This document shows, in pieces, positions 42,712 through 50,350 of a stretch of DNA of 64,000 nucleotides. The stretch is from Anaerotignum faecicola. Its GTDB lineage: Bacteria; Bacillota; Clostridia; Lachnospirales; Anaerotignaceae. Both the position numbers and the translations under genes were made by a program. Position 1 is the stretch's first letter; each line of letters opens with the position of its first letter. The stretch is taken from the NCBI GenBank assembly GCA_024460105.1, contig JANFXS010000002.1, positions 124,001-188,000 of the forward strand, in the 5' to 3' direction. The notes below the pieces were generated by a model. The model was not told where the DNA came from. It made no database searches and saw only the letters and a program-made list of their open reading frames with translations.

Positions 42712-43467
42712 TTATTCTGTATATCCCAATTGAGTCAACCAATCATCAATATCATTCTGCGCTTCTGCTACACTTGCATCACGAATAGATAGCCCTTCTT
42801 GAACAGTTGCCTCAGGTTCCATACTTCTAATGGCACTGATTGAATTGGAAAATCCGCTGCCACCAGATGTAACAAATGGTATTACTGTTTTTCCAGATAA
42901 ATCTACTGAATCTAAAAAGCTGTATATTGCCATTGGCATATCACCCCACCAGTTTGGAAATCCAAGAAATATTACATCATATTGATCCAAATCTTCAGGA
43001 AGATTTGACAATTCTGGTCGTGCATCAGCACTTTGCTCTTCTTGTCCTTTATCAATGGTTTCGTCATAGGAATCCGGATATTTTTCTACAGTTTGAATAG
43101 AAAATAGGTTTGCTCCCGTTGCTTCTGCAATCATATTGGCAACTACACCTGTATTGCCAGTCAGCTCATTATTCCATAACTGAATACTTGCCGTGGTAGA
43201 AGCATCAACACCCTCAGGCAACTCTGCGTTTTCTGCATAGCTAAAATATGCAACCAATATACTAGTATTATTTTCTGATGTAGATGATATTTCTGCGAAA
43301 GAATCTTCATCCTGCGACTGTTCCTTTGAAGATACTTCTTCTGAATATGATTGAGCACTGCCTGACACTGATTCTTGTTGTGAACTTTCTTGACTTTTTG
43401 TATCACCACATGCTGACAAAGAAATTACCATTGCGCCAGCCAAAATAAACGAAAAAAATTTTTTCAT
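42712..43467 (-). CDS. Flavodoxin-family lipoprotein
   Basis: The 251-residue protein has a lipobox LSAC (Cys about 20), a Ser/Gln/Glu-rich linker to about residue 68, then a flavodoxin-4 domain: ILVAYFSYAENAE, insertion VDASTTASIQLW, TGNTGVVANMI, VIFLGFPNWWGDMPMAIYSF and VIPFVTSGGSGFSNS. The phosphate loop is displaced to the end of the insertion (LTGNTG). AGGTAG ribosome site before ATG 43467. Confidence 0.87.
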   Translation of the reverse strand: MKKFFSFILAGAMVISLSACGDTKSQESSQQESVSGSAQSYSEEVSSKEQSQDEDSFAEISSTSENNTSILVAYFSYAENAELPEGVDASTTASIQLWNNELTGNTGVVANMIAEATGANLFSIQTVEKYPDSYDETIDKGQEEQSADARPELSNLPEDLDQYDVIFLGFPNWWGDMPMAIYSFLDSVDLSGKTVIPFVTSGGSGFSNSISAIRSMEPEATVQEGLSIRDASVAEAQNDIDDWLTQLGYTE

Positions 43468-43500
43468 ATCTAACTACCTCCACATATAATGAATAATAAA

Positions 43501-44595
43501 TTACTCTGCTAAAGCAAATGTAACATCAATACTTTCCTCAAACTCATCAAAAACAGCTAAATCGGAAGTAACCTTGCCAATGGGAATTACGTCCACTGAA
43601 AGCTCAGGATGATCTGTCTGTGCATAAAATATTGCCATATTGTGATGTGACTCACAGTATGTTATATCACCATTTTCAAAATTTCTTTGACCACCTTCCA
43701 GATTTTCAGGATAAAACTCTACTCCTCCATAAAATTCCCTTCCACCATAACCGACCATTGAAACAGTCAGTGGAAAATACTCCTTAATTTCATCTGCAAG
43801 TGCAGTATCATATATCACTCCATCTAACACGACATCGCCTATTGTGATTGTTATATCTGTTCCATCTGCTTGAGAACCTTCATTGCTTTTATTTTCAAAT
43901 CCAATATTACTGAGCCACTGTTCTATGGTACTTGTAGCTTCTAGCACATCAGAAGCCTCAATTGCAATGCCATCCACAACTTTTTCAGCGTTAGGAACAG
44001 CATTTGCTATATTAGTATAACTATTGCCTGCGCCATAACCATCATGTGTGCAGAAAGGAATAATCGTTTTTCCCGATAAATCATATTCCGACAAAAAAGA
44101 AAAAATAGCTTGCGGTGCATTAGTAGCCCAAATTGGATACCCTATAAATATGGTATCGTACTTTGATATATCTAAATCGCTTTCTATAAGTTCTGGTAAA
44201 AAGCCTTGATCCGCTTCTTCATGATTTTGATCAACAACATCATCAAAAACAGATGGATATAATTCTACCGTTTGAATTTTATAAATATCACCACCAGCAT
44301 TTTCTTGTATCAATTTTGCTACATATTCTGTAGTTCCATACAGTTCATCGTTATCTACCACCAAACTAGCTGACGTACTGGCGTCAACATTATCTGAATA
44401 TTCTACGTTTTCTTTTAAAGAAAAATAAGCAATTAAAATTCTTTCTTGTGTGTTTTCCGCCGGTTCTTTCTGACCGCTTTCCAATTCTAAAGCAGGCTGA
44501 CTGCTGCTTTCCAACTGCAATTCATTCTGACTACGGCAAGCGGAAAATGAATATGCCACAATAAATAACAATAAAATCACTACCACTTTTTTCAT
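43501..44595 (-). CDS. Flavodoxin-cyclophilin-like lipoprotein
   Basis: The 364-residue protein has a lipobox FSAC (Cys about 20), a linker, a flavodoxin-4 domain (about 52-235; LIAYFSLKENVEYSDNVDAS, GTTEYVAKLI, GYPIWATNAPQAIFSFLSEY) and a cyclophilin-like barrel (about 248-360; ITIGDVVLDGVIYDTALADE, FYAQTDHPELSVDVIPIG). It is the lipid-anchored counterpart of the SLH fusion at 40011. ATG 44595 after AAGGGGG is chosen over an upstream start at 44706 that has none. The stop of a merR remnant overlaps this ATG. Confidence 0.87.
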   Translation of the reverse strand: MKKVVVILLLFIVAYSFSACRSQNELQLESSSQPALELESGQKEPAENTQERILIAYFSLKENVEYSDNVDASTSASLVVDNDELYGTTEYVAKLIQENAGGDIYKIQTVELYPSVFDDVVDQNHEEADQGFLPELIESDLDISKYDTIFIGYPIWATNAPQAIFSFLSEYDLSGKTIIPFCTHDGYGAGNSYTNIANAVPNAEKVVDGIAIEASDVLEATSTIEQWLSNIGFENKSNEGSQADGTDITITIGDVVLDGVIYDTALADEIKEYFPLTVSMVGYGGREFYGGVEFYPENLEGGQRNFENGDITYCESHHNMAIFYAQTDHPELSVDVIPIGKVTSDLAVFDEFEESIDVTFALAE

Positions 44596-44762
44596 CAATT
44601 TATACCCCCTTTTAAACTTTGTTTTTCTAGTTGATAAATCATATCGTCCAGCTGATCCAACAACTGCTGTTTTGCATGAATTTCGTCTAATAATTGATAT
44701 CTGCACCTACGGAGAATTTGGATGTGTTCTCGATATGTATTTGTTTTCCTTTTTGTAAGATT
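44595..44762 (-). pseudogene. C-terminal remnant of a MerR-type regulator
   Basis: An open minus frame of about 55 codons without a start codon reads YREHIQILRRCRYQLLDEIH then AKQQLLDQLDDMIYQLEK, the heptad pattern of a MerR-family C-terminal coiled coil, and its TGA overlaps the ATG of the flavodoxin gene. A stop just upstream (near 44,763) and lack of the DNA-binding domain show that it is broken. MerR genes often precede flavodoxin genes in Clostridia. The rest of 44,763-45,044 shows no gene. Confidence 0.45.
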
Positions 44763-45044
44763 CTCAAAACATTTTTATGTATGTAAATCTATACCTGTTT
44801 TAGAAGTACTCCTAATTGTGCAACACACTGTAAATCCATTTCTTTATAGCCCATAGTACCATCATTATTTTTCTTCTTTTTATTTCCAAATTTATTTGAA
44901 ACTGCTTATATGCCTTTTGAGTACTCTTTTTACGCATTTAACAAAAAATGTAAGTATAGTCAAATGAGAATTACACTCTATCAAACTACACTTACATTAT
45001 AATTGGAAGATTTTTTCATGTCTAATACTTATTATATATATAAA

Positions 45045-45079
45045 AAAATGCCTATCAGGCATTGGTTGATAGGCATTTT
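45045..45079. terminator. Terminator after the LysR gene
   Basis: AAAATGCCTATCA-N9-TGATAGGCATTTT, a 13-bp stem with T tract on the minus strand, 5 nt past the LysR stop. Confidence 0.85.
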
Positions 45080-45083
45080 AATT

Positions 45084-45974
45084 TTAATGTTCTTGTATTG
45101 CAAAATTTTCTTTTATATGTTCAATAAATTTCGACGCTGCCAAACCAAATGGCTGTTGACGTTTCCATGCCAAAATACTGCTTGCAGTAAGTTCTGGATA
45201 AAGCGGTCGGTAAGTAACCTTTTCCTGATCCCACAAAGAAATACTACCTTTAATAATAATAGAGTAAGCTAATTTGTGATATACCATAATAGAACTATTA
45301 GCAGATAGATTACTAGTAAAGAGAATATTTAACTTATTAAAATCATTTCCAAACCAACTTGCCAATTCACTTTGAACATTTAATCTTCTTGGGAGAATTA
45401 AAGGAACATCTATTAAATCTGAAGACGTTACATAATTTTGTTTAGCTAAAGGAGAATCTGGCGACATTACGACAACCCATTGTTCTTTGTTGTTTAAACG
45501 AATAAATTCAAATTTCTCCATGTTTATTGGTTCCAAAAGAAGACCAATATCAATTAAACCATGTTCCATTTGCTCTCTTACATGATCAGCCGTAGCCGTA
45601 TATAAATCAAATGTTACAGCAGGGTATCGCTCATGAAAAGAGCGAAATAACTCAGGGAGCATCTGCACTGCTCCTAAATCTCCACAGCCAATTGATACAG
45701 TGCCCTCAACCATTTCATCCTGTTCCGTCAATTCTCGTTCTGTTTTATCCACTAATTGCAAAATTTCTTCTGCACGACGGCGCAACAATAATCCTTCATT
45801 TGTAAGTAAAATTTTTCTTGTTCCTCTATGAAACAGTTTTACACCCATATCTTCTTCCATCTGTGACAATTGTCTGCTCAAAGTAGGCTGTGTAATATGT
45901 AAAACATCAGCAGCTTTTGTAATACTTTCTTCCCTCACAACAGTTAAAAAATATCGAAGTACTCGAATCTCCAT
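45084..45974 (-). CDS. LysR-family transcriptional regulator
   Basis: The 296-residue protein has an N-terminal winged helix-turn-helix (EIRVLRYFLTVVREESITKA, HITQPTLSRQLSQMEEDMGV) and a periplasmic-binding-type effector domain (about 90-290). It is the first gene of the island when read leftwards and the only intact regulator in it. A cognate-looking motif lies in its own promoter (site 4), and copies precede three other units, so it probably controls the whole cluster and itself. AGGAGG before ATG 45974. Confidence 0.93.
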   Translation of the reverse strand: MEIRVLRYFLTVVREESITKAADVLHITQPTLSRQLSQMEEDMGVKLFHRGTRKILLTNEGLLLRRRAEEILQLVDKTERELTEQDEMVEGTVSIGCGDLGAVQMLPELFRSFHERYPAVTFDLYTATADHVREQMEHGLIDIGLLLEPINMEKFEFIRLNNKEQWVVVMSPDSPLAKQNYVTSSDLIDVPLILPRRLNVQSELASWFGNDFNKLNILFTSNLSANSSIMVYHKLAYSIIIKGSISLWDQEKVTYRPLYPELTASSILAWKRQQPFGLAASKFIEHIKENFAIQEH

Positions 45975-46014
45975 TATACCACCTCCTATTTTGCTAACAC
46001 AATTTTATCGTATC

Positions 46015-46060
46015 CATGCTTAAAAAGCAATTGTACTATTTAGCATTCTTTGAAGGTATT
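46015..46060. promoter_or_regulatory. Candidate LysR-type operator, site 4 (inverted)
   Basis: On the minus strand AATACCT, a longer gap than in sites 1-3 (24 against 18 bp), then TGCTTTTTAAGCATG. It lies 41-86 bp upstream of the lysR ATG, suggesting autoregulation. No gene is seen in 45,975-46,304. Confidence 0.45.
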
Positions 46061-46304
46061 TATATTCAAAAACAGCGAATTGCTTCAATCTATATCTTTA
46101 CATATCATTATTAAAGCAATTACCTATTACTTATATTTAAGTTTTTCTGTTTTTCTAGTCAAAACAAAAAACTGGTTCATAACTACTCAAGTATCATCAT
46201 GAAATTTGCTGAATAAAATAACAATACTATTGAAAAAAAATCTTTAGCACTTTAATGACATTTTCCTTCAAGATTATCACCCCCTTCCAAAATTTGTCGA
46301 AAAA

Positions 46305-46542
46305 ATTTTTTCAAAAAATGGTTATATTTTGGGAAACCACTTTTTTGTCGATTTTCAGAAACGAAAAAAAGCAGTGAGATTTGCCTATCTCACTGCCCGA
46401 AAAGCGTTTTTTGACTCCAAAAACGCTATGTCATCTATAAAACTGGATTTTTTGGGGCTTTGAAAATCGCCCTCAAAAACCGCTGGAAGCCTTGATTTTA
46501 CTGGCTTTGCAGCTATGTCATCTATTTTGATCACTCATCCCA
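46305..46542. repeat. Element end repeat, copy B, at the yebC junction
   Basis: Second copy of the 31,850-32,090 repeat, same orientation. It carries the hairpin GCAGTGAGAT (46,371-46,380) / ATCTCACTGC (46,387-46,396), ATGTCATCTAT at 46,428-46,438 and 46,515-46,525, and the minus-strand TGGGATGAGTGATC which is the end of yebC. This marks the border between mobile DNA and the chromosome. The hairpin can also terminate yebC. Confidence 0.82.
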
Positions 46543-47259
46543 ATTATGGTAAACATTTTGAACGTCATCATCATCGTCAAGTAGATCAAGAAGCTTATTC
46601 ATTTTCTTAATATCTTCTTCATTTGTAAGCTCTGTATATGTTTGCGGTATCATAGTCACTTCAGCGCTTACCATAGGTATTCCTGCCGCTTCAAGCGCCT
46701 CGCGCACCGCGCCTATATCATCAGGCATGGTTGTAATTTCATAGCTGTCCTCTTCAACTGCAAAATCTTCTGCCCCTGCATCAAGGGCAATCATCATAAG
46801 CTCGTCATCGTCCATATCTATTTCTTCTTTATCAATAACAATAAGGCCTTTTGTATCAAACATAAACGAAACACATCCGCTTGTTCCCATATTGCCTCCG
46901 CCTTTTGTAAATGCGTTCCTGACATTAGCAGCGGCGCGATTGCGGTTATCAGTAAGCGCTTCTACTATTACCGCCACGCCATTAGGTCCATAGCCTTCAT
47001 ATGTTACATTTTCATAATCAACGCTCCCATCAGCACCCGATGCTTTTTTAATACTTCTTTCAATAGTATCATTAGGCATATTGTTGCTCTTTGCTTTCGC
47101 AATAACATCGCGTAATTTACCATTATTTGAGGGATCTGGGCCGCCGGCTTTAACCGCAACTGCTATTTCCCTTCCAAGCATAGTAAAAATCTTGCCTTTT
47201 GCAGCATCATTTTTTTCCTTTTTGTGTTTAATGTTGGCAAACTTTGAATGTCCCGACAT
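46531..47259 (-). CDS. yebC: YebC/PmpR-family translation or transcription factor
   Basis: The 242-residue protein opens [20 protein letters not shown] and has [34 protein letters not shown] and the C-terminal [15 protein letters not shown], a full-length YebC. Members regulate transcription or help ribosomes at difficult motifs such as polyproline. The last codons and the stop lie within the element end repeat, so integration restored an intact C-terminus. AGGAGG precedes ATG 47259. Confidence 0.95.
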   Translation of the reverse strand: MSGHSKFANIKHKKEKNDAAKGKIFTMLGREIAVAVKAGGPDPSNNGKLRDVIAKAKSNNMPNDTIERSIKKASGADGSVDYENVTYEGYGPNGVAVIVEALTDNRNRAAANVRNAFTKGGGNMGTSGCVSFMFDTKGLIVIDKEEIDMDDDELMMIALDAGAEDFAVEEDSYEITTMPDDIGAVREALEAAGIPMVSAEVTMIPQTYTELTNEEDIKKMNKLLDLLDDDDDVQNVYHNWDE

Positions 47260-48063
47260 TTAATTTCCTCCTCAAAACTCTTTAATTACTTAAACCGGCC
47301 AATTTGGCTTATCTGATTAATTATACACAAAAATAAAATCCTTTACAAGTAAGTTATAAAGGTTATAATAAATTAGTTTATATTTGTAAAACATAAGCTA
47401 TACCTGACATATAATTAAAATAATTTTATGGCAAAAAAACTTTCCTTCCATTGAAGCCGGTAAATAATATACGGCAGATATGAATAGGTTCGATTTACAG
47501 TGTTTCACACGCTTGGGGCCGGTTCCACTGTTCCTATGCATATGCGCCTTGAACAGCAAAAATTTTCCCTTGTGAGGGCGGGGAGTTTTAAGCGGAGGCA
47601 ACAGCATAAGAATAGGGCAAAATGCACAGGCGCAGCGAACCCAGCTCCAAGCGGCTTTAACAGGCTAATGCGCCGCTGCCGCCGTTTAAAACCCTGTATG
47701 ACTATGTAAACCTAAGCGAACTGTCAATAATAAAAAACAAATAAAGTTCCGTTAATAAAACCTGTATAATTTTCCACAATATTAACCGCCGCTAAATACG
47801 CCGATTTTAAAATTTAGGCCTGCCTTCATAGATATTCCGCAGTTAAACAAATATGGCGTGCAATTTTTTAATTACACGCCATTATACCCTTTTTTAAAAC
47901 CTTTAACTCGTATCAAAATCCATCCGTTTGCCAAATGACGGATATTTCTTATTTTGATAGGCAAAACGCAATTTGTGCTAAAATAAACTTATTGCCGCTG
48001 AAAAATTACTGCCTTATTTCAAACACTCCGTTAATTTATATATAATACTAAAATTCATTACAC
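47260..48063. other. 800-bp noncoding stretch with a GC-rich core
   Basis: No supported gene. About 47,500-47,700 is clearly richer in G and C than its flanks and includes short inverted repeats, but the reading frames there look random. A hairpin ATGGCGTG (47,853-47,860) / CACGCCAT (47,875-47,882) lies about 180 nt past the following gene's stop on the minus strand and may terminate it. Confidence 0.4.
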
Positions 48064-48975
48064 TTAATATAGTTTTTCTTTTATTTTTATTAACAAATAA
48101 ATTCTATCGTTCCAAGGCGTTGGCACTCCAAGCTTTTTCCCTTCCTCAATAATCACTCCCGAAAAGCTGTCGACTTCGCTTTTGCGCTTGGCTTCTATGT
48201 CCTGAAGCATAGATGTTTTCCCAAGCGGATCGGATCCCGATATAGCTTTAACTGATTCATCAATGTCATCTTTAGTAATGTTTATTCCCTTCCTTTGGGC
48301 AACAGACATAACTTCTTCCATAACTTCCCTTAAAGCTTTTTTCAACTCAGGTATATTAATAAAACCGCCATAAGTCGCTCCTGTTATAGCCGAAAGCTGG
48401 TTCATGCTCACATTTCGCATAAATTTAATCCAAATAGCCCTAAGCATATCAACACATACCTCATTTGGAATTGTAGCCGTATCGAAAAGTTCCTTAACTG
48501 CATTAACCTCATCACTCATAACAGTATTGTCAGCCTCTCCGAACTGTATAACGCCTTCCCATGTGCAGTTAATTCCATCTTCCGTTCTTTCTGAATCGGC
48601 CTTGCTAAGCCCATAAAGAACAGTATTATTGGGATAAGCCACGCTTATTTTTTCCCGGGCTGAAACTCCGTTCATAATCGTAAGAATAACCGTGCTTGGA
48701 GCTACCAAATTTTTAACGTCGTTAATGGCGCTGTCAAGCTGATAATTTTTAACCGAAAAAATAATAAGATCTGCCTTCCATCCTTTGTTATCAGGCTCAA
48801 CAACAAAAGGCATTATTTTTTCCCCGTTTATCGTTTCCCCGTTTTGCCTGAGTCTTTCGGCTCTTTTTCCTCCGGCTACGACTGCAAAATTATTTCCCAT
48901 TAATTTATAAAGCTTTTTTCCGTAAACACAACCTATAGCCCCAAATCCGATTATGGCCGCTTTATTTATTTTCAT
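48064..48975 (-). CDS. Ketopantoate reductase (PanE/ApbA) family protein
   Basis: The 303-residue protein has the N-terminal Rossmann motif AAIIGFGAIGCVYGKKLYKL, the ADLIIFSVKNYQL segment and the C-terminal helical domain with the conserved Lys/Asn region WIKFMRNVSMNQLSAITG. It reduces 2-dehydropantoate or a related 2-keto acid with NADPH; a true pantothenate role cannot be told from sequence because the family is broad. AGGAGG precedes ATG 48975. An ilvD fragment lies upstream. Confidence 0.85.
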   Translation of the reverse strand: MKINKAAIIGFGAIGCVYGKKLYKLMGNNFAVVAGGKRAERLRQNGETINGEKIMPFVVEPDNKGWKADLIIFSVKNYQLDSAINDVKNLVAPSTVILTIMNGVSAREKISVAYPNNTVLYGLSKADSERTEDGINCTWEGVIQFGEADNTVMSDEVNAVKELFDTATIPNEVCVDMLRAIWIKFMRNVSMNQLSAITGATYGGFINIPELKKALREVMEEVMSVAQRKGINITKDDIDESVKAISGSDPLGKTSMLQDIEAKRKSEVDSFSGVIIEEGKKLGVPTPWNDRIYLLIKIKEKLY

Positions 48976-48998
48976 AATACCCTCCTTTTAACCGTTTG

Positions 48999-49172
48999 TT
49001 AATTTTTCCAGCCTAAAATGCCTCCCATATCCGCCGAACGCGCTTGAGCGGCATATCGGGCAAGATACCCTTCCTGAACTTTCGATTCATATTTCCACTG
49101 CGTTTTTCTCTTTTCCAATTCTTCATCGCTTACATGGAGCGTAAGTTCTTTTTTATACACATCTATCGTCAT
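48999..49172 (-). pseudogene. ilvD: C-terminal fragment of dihydroxy-acid dehydratase
   Basis: A 57-codon minus frame MTIDVYKKELTLHVSDEELE, then QEGYLARYAAQARSADMGGI, is the last part of IlvD/Edd-family dehydratases (SDEEL...K....GYLARYAALV.SAD.GA). The 500 residues with the Fe-S ligands are absent, and the DNA to the right shows no related frame, so this is a deletion remnant. It has an in-frame ATG but only a weak ribosome site. Confidence 0.65.
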
Positions 49173-49529
49173 TTTATCACCTAACTAACATTCGTAAACT
49201 ATTAACTTGTTATGTATATCCATAACGAATTAATATATATAGTCATCTTTTGTTTTATTATATTGTTAAAAACAACCGTAAAGAAGTTTTATCAGGCCAT
49301 TTCTGCGTTTCAATTACAACTAACCTATTATAAGTTAAACACACATCTCAAAAAAACCGATCCGATTACAATATCCACAGATATAAAATTTTACCGTGTT
49401 TTATATGAACCTGCATAATATATTTATTAAATCCTGTTATAACAGACTTATCGGCTCATACCCGTAGTAAATTCTAAAAATAAAAAGGAACGTATCAGAA
49501 AATATAGTTTATATGCTTGTATAAAAACC
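49173..49529. other. Noncoding gap
   Basis: AT-rich, with one weak inverted repeat GTTATG-N6-CATAAC near 49,210. The longest frame is low-complexity and lacks a ribosome site. Nothing else seen. Confidence 0.5.
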
Positions 49530-50177
49530 TCAAATTTCAATAAATCCTTTTTCCGTCATCGCCCCTTTAACCTTTCTAATCTCGTTTACATCCGCCTTGC
49601 CGTTTGATATATCCGTCACTCTATCTAAAAACTTATCTTTTACGGCATCGCCTACCAAAACAACAAATCTAACTGTATCCGTAAAAACAATATCTTTCAG
49701 TACATACTGCCCACCCATAATCATATACTGTATTTTCCCTTGGAGGCTGTAATCACATATAACTTCAAATTCGCAATATTCGCCTATTTCCGCTATCTGC
49801 GCGTTATACAAAGCTTCCTTCGCGCTTTTTCCGTAGGCTCTTACAAGGCCTCCTGTACCAAGCAGTGTTCCCCCAAAATATCTTGTAACAACTATAACGC
49901 AGTTTTTTATATCCTCTCCAGTAAGCACATTTAAAACAGGCATCCCGGCAGTACCCTGAGGTTCGCCGTCATCGCTGAAACGCTGCACTCCGTTTTTAAG
50001 CCCTATCTGATATGCGAACACATTATGTCGGGCGTCCCAATATCTTTTTTTAATTTCTTCTATAAAAGCTTTTGCCTCTTCTTCGCTTTTAACAGGCATT
50101 GCATTGGCAATAAATCTTGACTTTTTTTCTACAATTTCAGCGCTGCCCAAGTTTAGAACCGTTTTAAAGTTTTCCAT
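49530..50177 (-). CDS. yigZ: YigZ/IMPACT-family protein
   Basis: The 215-residue protein has the IMPACT signature: SRFIANAMPVKSEEEAKAFI, ARHNVFAYQIGL, RFSDDGEPQGTAGMPVLNVL and VTRYFGGTLLGTGGLVRAYG, with a small C-terminal alpha/beta domain. The eukaryotic relative regulates GCN2; the bacterial role is unsettled, possibly linked to ribosomes or proteolysis. AAAGGTG before ATG 50177. Confidence 0.92.
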   Translation of the reverse strand: MENFKTVLNLGSAEIVEKKSRFIANAMPVKSEEEAKAFIEEIKKRYWDARHNVFAYQIGLKNGVQRFSDDGEPQGTAGMPVLNVLTGEDIKNCVIVVTRYFGGTLLGTGGLVRAYGKSAKEALYNAQIAEIGEYCEFEVICDYSLQGKIQYMIMGGQYVLKDIVFTDTVRFVVLVGDAVKDKFLDRVTDISNGKADVNEIRKVKGAMTEKGFIEI

Positions 50178-50275
50178 ATAATCACCTTTGTAAATTATAA
50201 GCTATTTTATCGTTTCAATCAACAAAGTAATTGTCATAAAAATAAAAATATCGATTAATTTTATGGACGAAATGC

Positions 50276-50301
50276 ACCTAATCCAAACTCAAACATAATA
50301 T
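50276..50301 (+). promoter_or_regulatory. Candidate SigK-type sporulation promoter
   Basis: ACC at 50,276-50,278 and CATAATAT at 50,294-50,301 are spaced 15 bp. This fits the mother-cell SigK pattern (AC, about 16 bp, CATAnnnT). The gene starts 50 bp downstream. Confidence 0.45.
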
Positions 50302-50350
50302 ATATCAGAATGCTTAATAGCTAAGCCATTCTAATAAAGGAGGAAAAACC

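Noticed and set aside
45003-45272. Plus-strand frame of 89 codons overlapping the lysR terminator
   Set aside because: It is antisense to the LysR gene end and crosses the terminator hairpin.
31850-46542. Reading the 32-46 kb island as a composite transposon flanked by insertion sequences
   Set aside because: The flanking repeats encode no transposase, have no terminal inverted repeats, and the right one ends exactly in the yebC 3' end, which fits site-specific integration.
47398-47709. Short frames on both strands in the GC-rich block
   Set aside because: No ribosome sites, no recognisable domain, and both strands are equally open, as expected by chance in such composition.
49212-49418. 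A 68-codon plus frame after the ilvD fragment
   Set aside because: Ile/Tyr/Lys-rich chance frame in AT-rich DNA with no ribosome site.
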